This document shows positions 45,361 through 56,074 of a stretch of DNA of 64,000 bases, piece by piece. The notes under the pieces were generated by a model. It did not search any database, was not told the DNA's origin, and worked only from the letters and a program-made list of their open reading frames with translations. The position numbers were made by a program, and so were the translations under genes. The stretch is from positions 270,917,618-270,981,617 of the forward strand of contig NC_066584.1 in the NCBI RefSeq assembly GCF_024323335.1. The letters are read 5' to 3'. The DNA comes from Lathyrus oleraceus (lineage: Eukaryota; Streptophyta; Magnoliopsida; Fabales; Fabaceae). The first letter of the stretch is position 1. The number at the start of each line of letters is the position of its first letter.

Positions 45361-46199
45361 CATGATCGTTTGTGCTTTGGTTAAGACACCTGGATAATCC
45401 TCGGCAGAGATCAGTCGGAAGCGTCTTGTTCAGAAGGCAGAAAGTGCAGAGAGTCTTGAGGACATATGGGGTGTAACCGAGTTGGAACTCGATGAGATCA
45501 CGGTTTCACATTGCCATTAGGATAGATTTTTCCTTTTGTGCGCAATTACCTCTTTTCAGGGATTGCTTCCTGTGTGCTGCTCGATTATGAGCCACACCTT
45601 TTTCAATCAATAAAATGCATATTCAGTCAAATAGTTGTGTTTTTGTTTTCATGACCGCTTTGATTGAAAAAACATCAGTTTATTTTGATAAAGAATCTTT
45701 GCATTTTGAGACATAGAGGTCCCTTCCGATGCATGCTTATAAGATTGAGAACGTGAAATCTCGTTCGGAAGTTTGAGTGACCTAGGTGTTGAAATCTTGG
45801 CACGCCTGGGGCACGGTTTTATCTAACGATCTCTTTTGCAGGTGCTGTTAGAAATTTTCGCTCACTTACAGGTGATGATGTGAAGCGTTTTGACAAGAGT
45901 TCCCCGCAGAGTCCAATCAGGGGCAAGGGATTGAAGAACGGTGAAAAACGGCGAAAGAATCGCGACGATCCTAGAGGGTAATCAAGAAGACTCTTCAAAG
46001 TCTGCAGATTAGAGAGTTGGCCCGGATCTGAGGAGATCGATTGTCTCAAAGTAGAGAAAAGCCGAGAATACAAGGTGATGAATCAGAAGAGACTGGATGA
46101 GTCTAGGAGCTCTCAAGTGGAAAGTCAACACTGTGGTGGGATGGTGAACACCAGTGTTCGACGAGTCGACGGGCGGTCCGTGTCCAATAAGCCGTATCT

Positions 46200-46640
46200 T
46201 CTCAGCGGGTTCGAGGTCGTTATCTCCCGAGCGGATTCGAGAGCGGTGTTTCCTCGGCAATCAGGCCTGAGATTGGTTATCATCCCCAGCAGGGTCGAGA
46301 AGAGTATTTCCCCAGCAAGTCTGAGGACTGTTAGTTCCCCAGCGAGTCTGACGGTTGCTATTTCCCCAGCGGAGGACTGCGGGTGGTTTGTCCTCAGCAG
46401 CCAAGTCTGAAGTTTGCTGTAATCCCCAGCAGGATTGAGAGGGCTGTTTCCCCAATGCGAGTGTGGGTTGTTTTCCCCAGCGAAGTCCCCAAGCGGATCG
46501 GGTTCAGTGAAGGTCATCCCCAGTAAGGATTATCCTTTCCCCACCAGCAGTGCTAGTCCCCAGCAGGGTGGAGATTGGAGCGATATTGAGTTCCTCAGCA
46601 GGGTTCCTCGAGCTCCCCAGTGTTGTCCCCAGAGGGGGAC
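46200..46640 (+). repeat. CCCCAGC-box array in element E 3' UTR
   Basis: CCCCAGCAGG or CCCCAGCRAG recurs roughly every 27-30 bases (for example about 46282, 46308, 46336, 46365), joined by short GAG-rich segments. Scattered copies continue to about 47170. It is a degenerate short tandem array without coding meaning. Confidence 0.75.
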
Positions 46641-47277
46641 ATTTTTTATGCATTCATCATTTAGAAAATCATAGCATATTGCATCATTAATTGCGTAGCA
46701 TTTCCATGGTTATGGAGCATTACGCTGAAAAATTCATGCATTCGAATTGCAAGCATAAGTTAACCCCAAATTGTGGTTACCATTCAAGAATTGGTTTAGC
46801 CAGTTGGTGAAGGTGTTACTCTGAGGAGTTCAGCATCGCGACGTTGGGTCATCTGGGTCGATTTCAGAATTGGTTTCCCCAACGTGGTGGAGAGGTTGGT
46901 TTGTCCCCAACAAAGGACTCCCTGGTTGAGTGGGTCTATCTGCCGTTCCGAGAATGACAGATCAGCAAACATCCCCAGCAGTGCTACTCCCCACAGAGTT
47001 GAGAGATCAAATCAGAATTGCGAGCTCCGCAAGGTGATCATTTACTTTCCCATTAGGATTTTTCCTCCCTTGCATCTTGCAGATTGGATCATATCCCCAG
47101 CAGAGGCGGATCATCGTTCAACATCCGTATGGCACGTTTGCAGCAGTTGCTCCTGACAGCATTCAGGATTGGTAATCCCCAAAGAGGTTTATTTCCTTAC
47201 CCGTCCGCGAAAGGAAAGCGTGACTCCCCAGTGTAGTCCCTGGCAAGTGTCTGGTGTTGTTTCGACATATGTAGATG

Positions 47278-47990
47278 TCATTCTTACGATACCGGTAGGT
47301 GTCGTGTTGATCCCCGTGTGGGTCTCCTTTCTGTTGGTGTCAGTAGACATCATCTTTCGATGTCGGTAAACGTCGAGTTTTTTCCCATTCGTCCGTTGAC
47401 GTCTGGTTGTGTATCTTTTTTCCAGTCATCGGTAAATGTCTGGTCGTTCTTTTTTGCTGTCGGTAAACATCATCTTTCGATGTCAGTAAACGTCGAGTTC
47501 TTTCCCAGTCATCGGTAAATGTCTGGTCGATCCTTTTTTGGTGTCGGTAAACATCATCTTTCGATGTCGATAAACGTCAAGTTCATTCCCAGTCCTCGGT
47601 AAATGTCTGGTCGATCCTTTTTTGGTATCGGTAAACATCATCTTTCGATGTCGGTAAACGTCGAGTTTCTTCCCAGTCATCGGTAAATGTCTGGTCGTAC
47701 TTTCTTTTGGTGTCGGTAAACATCATCTTTCGATATTGGTAAACGTCGAGTTTTTTCCCATTCGTCCGTTGACGTCTGGTTGTGTATCTTTTTCCCAGTC
47801 ATCGATAAATGTCTGGTCGTACTTTTTTTTGGTGTCGGTAAACATCATCTTTCGATGTCGGTAAACGTCGAGTTTTTTCCCATTCGTCCGTTGACGTCTG
47901 GTTGTGTATCTTTTTCCCAGTCATCGGTAAGTGTCTGGTCGTGTATTCTTTCGTTGGTAAACATCGAAATCCCCGGTAGAGTCGTCGGTA
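47278..47990 (+). repeat. Tandem array, 84/120-base units, 6 copies
   Basis: CATCTTTCGATGTCGGTAAA occurs at 47351, 47471, 47555, 47639, 47724 and 47846. Spacings are 120, 84, 84, 85 and 122 bases. The longer units carry an extra 37 bases (CATTCGTCCGTTGACGTCTG and following). Each has CATCGGTAAATGTCTGGTCG. It lies in the 3' UTR of element E. Confidence 0.93.
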
Positions 47991-48040
47991 AACGTCTTGT
48001 CTGGTTCCAGTTGTAAACATCTTGTTACTCCCCAGTCGAA

Positions 48041-48680
48041 GCCGCCATCGGTAAATGGCCTCGCTTTCCTTGATATCAGTGTATATCAAGTCGACTGTTC
48101 CACCAGCCGCCATCGGTAAATGGCTCGCTTTCCTTGATATCAGTGTATATCAAGTCGACTGTTTTCAAGCCGCCATCGGTAAATGGCCTCGCTTTCCTTG
48201 ATATCAGTGTATATCAAGTCGACTGTTCCATCAGCCGCCATCGGTAAATGGCTCGCTTTCCTTGATATCAGTGTATATGAAGTCGACTGTTTTCAAGCCG
48301 CCATCGGTAAATGGCCTCTCTTTCCTTGATATCAGTGTATATCAATTCGACTGTTTTCCAGCCGCCATCGGTAAATGGCCTCGCTTTCCTTGATATCAGT
48401 GTATATCAAGTCGACTGTTCCACCAGCCGCCATCGGTAAATGGCCTCGCTTTCCTTGATATCATTGTATATCAAGTCGACTGTTTTCAAGCCGCCATCGG
48501 TAAATGGCCTCGCTTTCCTTGATATCAGTGTATATCAAGTCGACTGTTCCACCAGCCGCCATCGGTAAATGGCCTCGCTTTCCTTGATATCAGTATTAAT
48601 CAAGTCGACTGTTCCACCAGCCGCCATCGGTAAATGGCCTCGCTTTCCTTGATATCAGTGTATATCAAGTCGACTGTTCC
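48041..48680 (+). repeat. Tandem array, 63-65-base unit, 10 copies
   Basis: Copies begin GCCGCCATCGGTAAATGG at 48041, 48106, 48169, 48234, 48297, 48361, 48426, 48490, 48555 and 48620. Every unit contains CTTGATAT-CAGTGT-ATATCAAG, an 8-base inverted repeat with a 6-base loop. The first four spacings alternate 65, 63, 65, 63, suggesting amplification of a 128-base dimer. No spacers are present. It ends 112 bases before the polypurine tract. Confidence 0.96.
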
Positions 48681-48791
48681 TTTGATCATCCCCTGCAGAG
48701 TGCAAATTCTACGGTTCTTTTGGTATTCAATCCCTGTTTACCTTGAATGTCTGACAACCGTTGCTCTCATCCGTTCAGGTTCCCAGTTGAT

Positions 48792-48805
48792 TGAATAGGG
48801 GCAGA
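48792..48805 (+). promoter_or_regulatory. Polypurine tract of element E
   Basis: TGAATAGGGGCAGA immediately precedes the 3' LTR. Matching tracts in A (TTAAATAGGGGCAGT) and D (TTGAATAGGGGCAGC) show it is conserved across these elements. Confidence 0.85.
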
Positions 48806-51800
48806 TGTAGCACGTCAAATTTGCACCCTCCATTCATGCATTCATTTCATTTTTTAGGTCATTAACATTACATTAACATTACATTATCCTTTCATAGTGC
48901 ATTGTATCATATCCATAAGCATTGGCATCAAGAGAAGGCACCAGCGCAAGAGAGATGTTTTTCCTTGATATGGAGGCCACATGAGTATTCTAGAGAGCTT
49001 GCATGAACCAAGGTTCATTTTGAAGCAACTTGACCAAATATCAGAGGCTCAAAGTCATCAGTGCATTGCCAAGTCATCTGAGGCCCATAAAAGTCAACTG
49101 AAAGTCAACTGAGGGCTAGGAGGTGGAGAAATGGTTTGAGACACTTCATTCATGTCCCAAAGAGGCTTATTCATCATGTCAAACATCTACATTGAAGATT
49201 TTGAAGTCAAATCAAAAGTTTCCCAAAATGGAAAGTGACCTATAATTTCAAGTTTCCAAAAATAGCAAGTTTTTGGACCAACTTCAACCAAACTTTCCAA
49301 CACCAAGGAGGATTCAAATGAATTTTTGTCCAACATAAAAGTTGAAGATATTTCTCTTCCATTTCCAAAAAATCCAAGATCATGAGCATATGATGAATGG
49401 TTAAGGAGTTATGATCCATTGATTGCAAAGTGTGCATGAAACTTCAACAAGCCATATCTTTTGAACCAAAGCTCCAATTTGAGTGCCTCTTTTTGCATTA
49501 TGCTCCTTATGACTCATATTTTCCAAATACATCATTACATTACATGAAATTGTCTCATACAATCATTTGTTCATGCATGTCCATTTTGGAAGGAAAATAC
49601 CAAATTCAAAATTGGTTGATCACATGAACAAAATTCCAATTCCAACATGTGCATGGGATGATTTTAAGTGAATTTGGGCCCTCATGTGGTACTGTTCACG
49701 TATGCTTTCACCATGCAAGGGTGTTTTTACCATTTGTGCATACACCTTATATCTTGCTAATTTCCATTAACCTTGGCCTAATTATAATTTCAGAGTAATT
49801 AGGAGAGCATATAAAAGCTTAATTGTAACTGCCTTGCTGAGGACACACATTTTCAGATCTAGAATCCTCTTTCACTCTCAATTTTCTCTCCATTGATTTT
49901 TCAAAATTCTACACATAAACCTTGATTTTCCTTGCATAATCATGAACATGGAGTGTTATTGAGCAAGATTCAACATGTATTTGGTGGATTTCATCTCAGA
50001 TTCGTGCAGGCCAAGAGCTTGAATGCATTAATGGAAGCTCCAAATTGAGCTTGATTCAGGTCTTTTCACGTGCCATTTCTTGCATCCAACTTCAGTGGAG
50101 CTCAAAGGAAGTGGATCTGGAAAGCTGGGAGCCTTAAGGACACTGTTTTCGGTCACTGCTCTTCAAATAAGGTGAGTTTCGACCTTCACGTCTCTCTATT
50201 TTATTGCCATAGTATTGTAGATCTTGACTCACTGATCACGCTGATATGAACATTTTTGAAAACGGTTGAGTATTGGCTGAGATATGGTGAACTGAAAGTT
50301 TGAGAGCAAATATGTTTTTGCTCGATTCTCTTGATTTAGGAAGAATTAGACATAATTGATGATTGATCTGTGTTCCTTGTTGGATAGCCTTTCGAATGGT
50401 GTACCTGGTTGCAAAATCTGGAAAAACATTATTGATGGTCACTGTTCATCCACCGTCTTCATGAAGAAGACGGTGGTTTCCTCGACGCGTGAATAGTGCC
50501 CACCACCGTCTGCAAAACCCTAGCCTCGCATCCAAAACAACGTCGTTTTGACGCATTCGCTCCCCTCCTTCGATTCCCACCGCGCGCGCTTCAGCATTTT
50601 TTTCATTTTAATTCCTTATAGCCAAAACGACGTCGTTTTGGACGCGCCTGGTACCTCGCTTCAATTCCCGCGTGCAGCACTTTGCCATTTCCCATTTCAA
50701 TTATCATTTTCACATATTTTTTCCACATGATGCACACTTAATTTCATTTTATGCATGCTCATTCAAAAAATCATAAAAAATAGAATAATGATCCAAATCA
50801 TTCCCAATTTTTTTCTACATGATCACGTGTTTGTCTATTATTTTTTGGTACTGATTTTTGAATTTTATCATTTCTGGAAATTAAAATGTGTTTGGTCTTT
50901 TGGACATGTATGCATATGTGACATGCCTCATTCATTCTATTGTGAAATGCTCATACATGATTCAATTGCCATGAAATTTTACATGATGATTCCTAACACA
51001 TAACATGACTTTTGAGGCTTGGTTGTGCATTTTTAGCATTTGTCGTTTCAGTTTTAGGTACATGAACTTAGGGTGTGATAATGTGTGTCACACAATTTGA
51101 TGTTGATCTTATTCATTTCCATTCCTAGGTCAATTGATGTCCTCTGTTTCCAATTTTTTGCATGATGATTTTGTTTAATATGTTGAGCTTGCACAAAAAG
51201 TTTCATGATTATTGGATGTGTTTCTGATTTAATGTACATTTTCTCTTCTTGATGCTCAAGTGTGACCACCATTGTGTGTCTTTGCCTTAGCTTGATTAAT
51301 TGATGGCCTTGCCTTGTGATTTGAGTTTGGTCCTTTTTAGGACATGTTCATGCTTGATTAAACATGCTTTATATTGAATATTGGCTGCTGTTTTGACTTT
51401 TTGCTTTGCTTTTGACCCTAGTCTTTGGACTAGTGGTTTGTACTCACCTTTTGAGTTTTGCATTTCAGGTTTAAGCAATTAGTCCTAATGGATGATGTGA
51501 TCTCATTCCATGAGATACAAGTTACTTTGGTTAACTAACCTTGCTGTTTTGTAGGTTCTTTGAATGATGAAACAATTTGAGTTGCTTGCATCTTATGCCT
51601 TGTACTGTTGTTGTCTGTTGATTGGTTGTAACACTGTTGTTGATTGTTTGGTTGTCTGAATAGCATACTGATGGTTTAGCTTTTCTTACAGGTACTTTAG
51701 CCGCTTTTGCTCATTATTTGAGCTTTGCTTTGCTTGTGGTTGGCATACCACTTAGGTAATTTCTTTTCTCCATGTAGTCTGGAAGACCTGCTATCTTTGG

Positions 51801-53262
51801 CAGGCACCTGTCTGAAGCCCTCCTTAAGAGGCCATGTTTTTGACTATTTATATTTGTGCCATGTACTTCAAAGACCTCCTAAGTGAAGAGGCATTGGCAG
51901 ATAGAAGGGATTTGCAATCAATCCCCTGCTATTCAGTTGAGTCATTCATCTTGCTCGCACTTCGTGCTGATGCATTTTGAATAAACACCCAAGATCCTTG
52001 TATATAGAGTCAGTCAAGTGGAGTAGGGTCCCACATTCTGGACCCCCACACTTTCATTGAGTCAAGCTCACCCAGGCCCGGGTTAAGAGCTATGAGGTCT
52101 TATCCTCATTACCTTTCATCTGCTCACCCTGACGGTCAATGTCAGTGGTTAAGAGCCTCAGACACCCCTTCCAGTTGGCTTGTTTGTCGAGGTTGATATG
52201 ACCCCTTGACTAAAGCCCAACCTTGTATGAGCCATTTGTTTGCATATAGCGTGTGATACTTGTTCACCTGTGTTTGCTTACTTGCTGTTTAGGCTAGCTT
52301 GCTTCCTGTGCGAGTTAGGATCTGATTAGAGACCTCAACATAGGGATCGTTTGCATGACAACTTCTAGGATCGAGTCGTAGTCTCCCTTTTAGTTGTTAT
52401 CCCCCTAGTCTCTGGTTAGGATAGAGTTTTTCCCTATTAAGGGGAAATACGTTGCCCTGATCCTCGTACCAGATGAGGTACGTAGGCAGGAGATTGAGCT
52501 GATCTCTCTGGGCGCCCTTTTTGTTTTGTTGCGTGTGTTTTGTTCGCCCTTTTTCTTTTTCAACCCTTTTGTGTTGTGTGATTTAGGAGATGGATATAAG
52601 ACCAGCGATTGGCATTCCGTATCCTATTTGCGTGTGTTTGTTCGGAGTCTGATGTAAGTCCATCTATTGGCATTCGGTTTCCCGTCTGTTTGTTGTTTGT
52701 TCGGAGTTGGATGTAAGACCAGCGATTGGCATTCTGTTTCCAGTTGTGTGTTTCATTCGACGTCTCAGCGTCCCTGTTTCAGTGTTTTGTTTCAGCGTGC
52801 GTTAGCTGAGCTACGAGTGCTCTGATTCTTACTCTGGTTAGAGAAGATACGTATGCATAGGACACGATGTCCTAGTGAGCACGCTCCCCGTTTCCCCGAA
52901 CTACGTCGACTCTGATGTTTGTTCCTGACAAACTACGTAGGCCCAGGATGCGATATCCTGCCGAGTCCGCTTTCTCCGTCTTCGTTCATCTGTGTTTTAT
53001 TCCAGTGCGTGCAGTTTTTGAGCAGTTATTCAGCAACCTTTTTCTATTCTTCTGAGCGTGGATCCCGTCGAGTACGATGGACGTGAGGGGGTGCTAATAC
53101 CTTCCCCTTGCGTAACCGACTCCCGATCCTTGCAATCTCTGGTCGTAAGACCATTTCCATTCCAGGTTTACTTCGAGCGTTTCCTTTCCCTCCTTTGGGA
53201 TAAATAACGCACGGTGGCGGCTCTGTGTCTTTTCCCGCCGGTTGTTTTTCACATTTGCGACA
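48806..53262 (+). repeat. 3' LTR of element E
   Basis: Starts TGTAGCACGTCAAATTTGC and ends TTTGCGACA, followed by the AATTG duplication. It pairs base for base with 36096-40554 apart from scattered substitutions and a few small indels (for example AGAGCAAG versus AGAGATG near 36240/48950). The TATA box is at 49810-49817. Confidence 0.97.
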
Positions 53263-53267
53263 AATTG

Positions 53268-53830
53268 GTTCCTTGAAGTGCAAGAATTAGAAATATGGAG
53301 GGCCATGGAAAAGAGTTTCACCCAAAGAATTAGAAATAAACTGATTTTATACCAAACCCTAATTTTAGGGAAAAATTGATCAAGAACTGATTGCACTGCT
53401 TGCCAATGGATCTTTCTGAGATAATTGTGAGTCCTCCTAGGCCAAGATGCCTCTCCAATCATGACATGGATAAGCTCCTTTACTTCCAACCAAACATTGC
53501 CTGTTGCAGGTAGCCATGAAACCCTAATTTCCTGATTAAATCCAAATGAACACTCTGATAGCTCTGAATCCTTCGCTGATGAACTGAAGACCATAACAAG
53601 ATACCTAGAGCCACCTGAGACCCTTGAGACTTGTATACTTAGAGAATGAAGTCCAACTCTCAATCTTGCTTTGTGTGGGCTCCTTCTGTTATGGAGTGAT
53701 CAATCAAAACCTGATTTCCAAGTCACTAATGCAGTATGCAATGAGTATGACCTAGTATGATGCCAATGAAGTGTGAAACATAATTCCATGCTTCCATGAA
53801 AAATTGTAGGGTAAATTTTGGGGTATTACA
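53268..53830 (-). mobile_element. Element D 3' LTR, proximal part
   Basis: On the minus strand the LTR begins at 53830 with TGTAATACCCCAAAATTTACC, directly after the polypurine tract, and runs left to the AATTG at 53263, where element E is inserted. The continuation is at 36095-32373. The 189-codon minus-strand frame here has no recognisable similarity. Confidence 0.82.
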
Positions 53831-53849
53831 GCTGCCCCTATTCAATCAA
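53831..53849 (-). promoter_or_regulatory. Polypurine tract of element D
   Basis: Minus-strand TTGATTGAATAGGGGCAGC lies directly against the LTR start, nearly identical to the tract of element E. The 53850-54160 and 54560-55850 stretches beyond it are 3' UTR with no gene. Confidence 0.8.
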
Positions 53850-54159
53850 CTGGAAACCCGAAAGGAAGATAGCAACGGCTTTCGCACTTTCGAGGTATCA
53901 AGGGATTGAATACAATAAAAGCCCGAAAATTTACACTGAAGTGAAAAAATGAAGTAATAATTCCTGTCAGGATCGGCAAAGAGGTGGTCTTGAAAAAAGA
54001 ATTCGTCTGGTACGGTGAGAGTCGGTCTGAGCACCGAAAAAAGAATGTTAGCCTGAATACCAAAATAAATGGTAACATAGAAATAACCATGGCCTGAATG
54101 CCGCTCATCAATCTGAATACTGGAAATGACTTCGATCTGAGCATCGGAAGATACTAGAC

Positions 54160-54545
54160 TATCAAACATCGGTCTGAACACCGGGAAACTGGCCTGAGCG
54201 CCACTTCGGTCTGAATACCGGAAAACTGGCCTGAATGCCACTAGTTGCATCGACTTGAACGTCGGAAACTTCTTCGATCTGAACATCGGAAAACTGGCAT
54301 GAATGCCACTTCGGTCTAAATACTGGAAACTGGCCTGAGTGCCACAAGTTGCGTCGACCTGAACATCGGAAACTTCTTCGATCTGAACATCGGAAAACTG
54401 GCCTGAATGCCACTTTGGTCTGAATACCGGAAACTGGCCTGAGTGTCACAAGTTGCGTCGACCTGAACGTCAGAAACTTCTTTGATCTGAACATTGGAAA
54501 ACTGGCCTAAATGCCACTTCGGTCTGAATACCGGAAACTTGCATG
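54160..54545 (-). repeat. Tandem repeat, 104-base unit (D 3' UTR)
   Basis: TCTTCGATCTGAACATCGG occurs at 54271 and 54375, with a variant (TCTTTGATCTGAACATTGG) at 54479; the spacing is exactly 104 bases. Each unit includes CACTTCGGTCTGAATACCGG, GTGCCACAAGTTGCGTCGAC and similar boxes. More diverged copies extend back to about 54160. Ser/Phe-rich frames across it are incidental. Confidence 0.9.
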
Positions 54546-55859
54546 CCTGTCAGCATCGGCAGAAATAGGGAAAATGATAATTGAGGCGGCGCGTGGGCCA
54601 ACGACCCCTGCTGGGAATAATAAAGGATAAGTCATGAACAAACTTTCAGTCTGAGTACTGGAAACAAACTTCTGGCTTATCACTTGGGATACCGAGAATG
54701 TCTTATGCTTTACATGCGTATGTTTGAATTTTTCAATGGCGTAATGCTCCATGAAAATGAAAATGTTACGCGATTTAGGAGGATGCAATGCAATATGATT
54801 CTACATGCATGGATGCGAAATGCTAGGTTAGAGAGAACGCCAAGCCGAGGCAAGGAATTCTACTGGGGAAATGATCACAATCTTCTGGACCCAGGCAATG
54901 CTATTGGAGATACCCAACACAATGAACTCTGTGGGGAAATGACCAGCCATGCGGTGTGCTGGCAATAACAAAATACCGAGACTTTGACTAGGGAGAGAAT
55001 GGCACTAAAAACTTGCTGCTGAGGAAAGCGACAGTGGTTCTGGCAACCAAAATCTGCGAGAGAGACGACTCAGCAGGGGAAGTAAACACCGATACGGTAC
55101 CAAGATTCTGCTTCAAGGAAAGAGACCATGGATCTAGCGTCGAGATCATCGATCTGGCATTGAACTCTGAGGAGCAACCGCTTCTGCCGGGAAGATACTG
55201 TCTGGCACTGTCGACTCCACTGGGGAATGTATAATCTGAAACAAATGCTTGGGGAAGTACAGTAGTTAGAACCTGTTGGGGATTGAAGAATCCAATGCTT
55301 GGACCAACTTTGCAGGGATAAGATACCAAATACCAACTGTTGAAGAAAAACATCCGCGATCATCTGCTGGGAACCTTAAGAAAATGCCCCGAGTGTACCT
55401 GTTCTGAATAAACGATCCAAAGCACTTAAAGTTTACAACAATTTTAAATGTTTATTAAGCATGTACCTGTAAAGCTCTTATGTTTCATGATGCAATGTTT
55501 ATCAAAAATTCGGACGTCATTTTTGCAAACAAAACAGTAAAAATGAAAATGAACACAGAGATATACTGAATAACATGATTTTATTGATTGAATGGCCTCT
55601 GAATAGGCATTTACATCAGGAAGCAATCCTTGGAAGAGGTAATTGCACAAAAGATAAAAACAGAAATTAATCTAATGACAATGTGAAATGGATTTCTATC
55701 GGGTTCCAATTCTGCTATGACTCGCTCGTCTTCAAGATCTTCCAAATGACCAGCTTCCTGAAAAAAGTGATTAGACTGTTTCCTATCCTTCGGAAGTTTC
55801 CAGTTATCGACACGAGATGGGATTCAGAACTACTCAGAACGCAGTCATTCGCTTAATCC

Positions 55860-56050
55860 CTAACTTTTGCCTGGATCGCCCTTTCGGGTTTTCAATCCAC
55901 CGGGATACCCATTTTTGCCTAAGTTGCCTGCCTTTTCAGGTTTTCAACTTATCGGGTGTACAATCTTTTCATTTTTAATCCCTAACTTTTGCCCGAACCT
56001 TTTTCATTTTCTTGGTTCGCCGGGATGCCCATTTTTTGCCTGGACTATCC
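55860..56050 (-). repeat. Lys-rich imperfect repeat after integrase D
   Basis: Repeats of TTTTGCC, GGGATACCC and CGGGTTTTCA in plus orientation, the counterpart of 45150-45360 in element E. It lies just past the integrase stop. Confidence 0.65.
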
Positions 56051-56074
56051 TTTTTATTGTCCAACGGGTCTATT

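Larger units (their letters stand above)
36091..53267 (+). mobile_element. Element E: full-length but non-autonomous Ogre/Tat element
   Basis: A complete 17.2-kb insertion with two LTRs (36096-40554 and 48806-53262, 4459 and 4457 bases) and a perfect 5-base target duplication AATTG (36091-36095, 53263-53267). PBS and polypurine tract are intact. The internal region is only 8.25 kb, and its gag, protease, RT and integrase segments are each shortened by deletions and broken by stops. By eye the LTRs agree at roughly 98 per cent (not computed), so the insertion is young although its coding sequence is dead. It sits in the LTR of element D. Confidence 0.97.

Noticed and set aside
45019..45384. 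Lys-rich 121-codon ORF as a separate gene
   Set aside because: It is the tail of the integrase remnant plus the imperfect repeat that also follows integrase in element D.
47483..48113. Minus-strand frames with repeated DVYRHRKMMFTDTKKGS
   Set aside because: They arise from the 84/120-base tandem repeats and have no start, context or similarity of a gene.
48041..48680. CRISPR-like array
   Set aside because: The repeats are directly adjacent with no unique spacers, in a plant retroelement 3' UTR; it is a simple tandem array.
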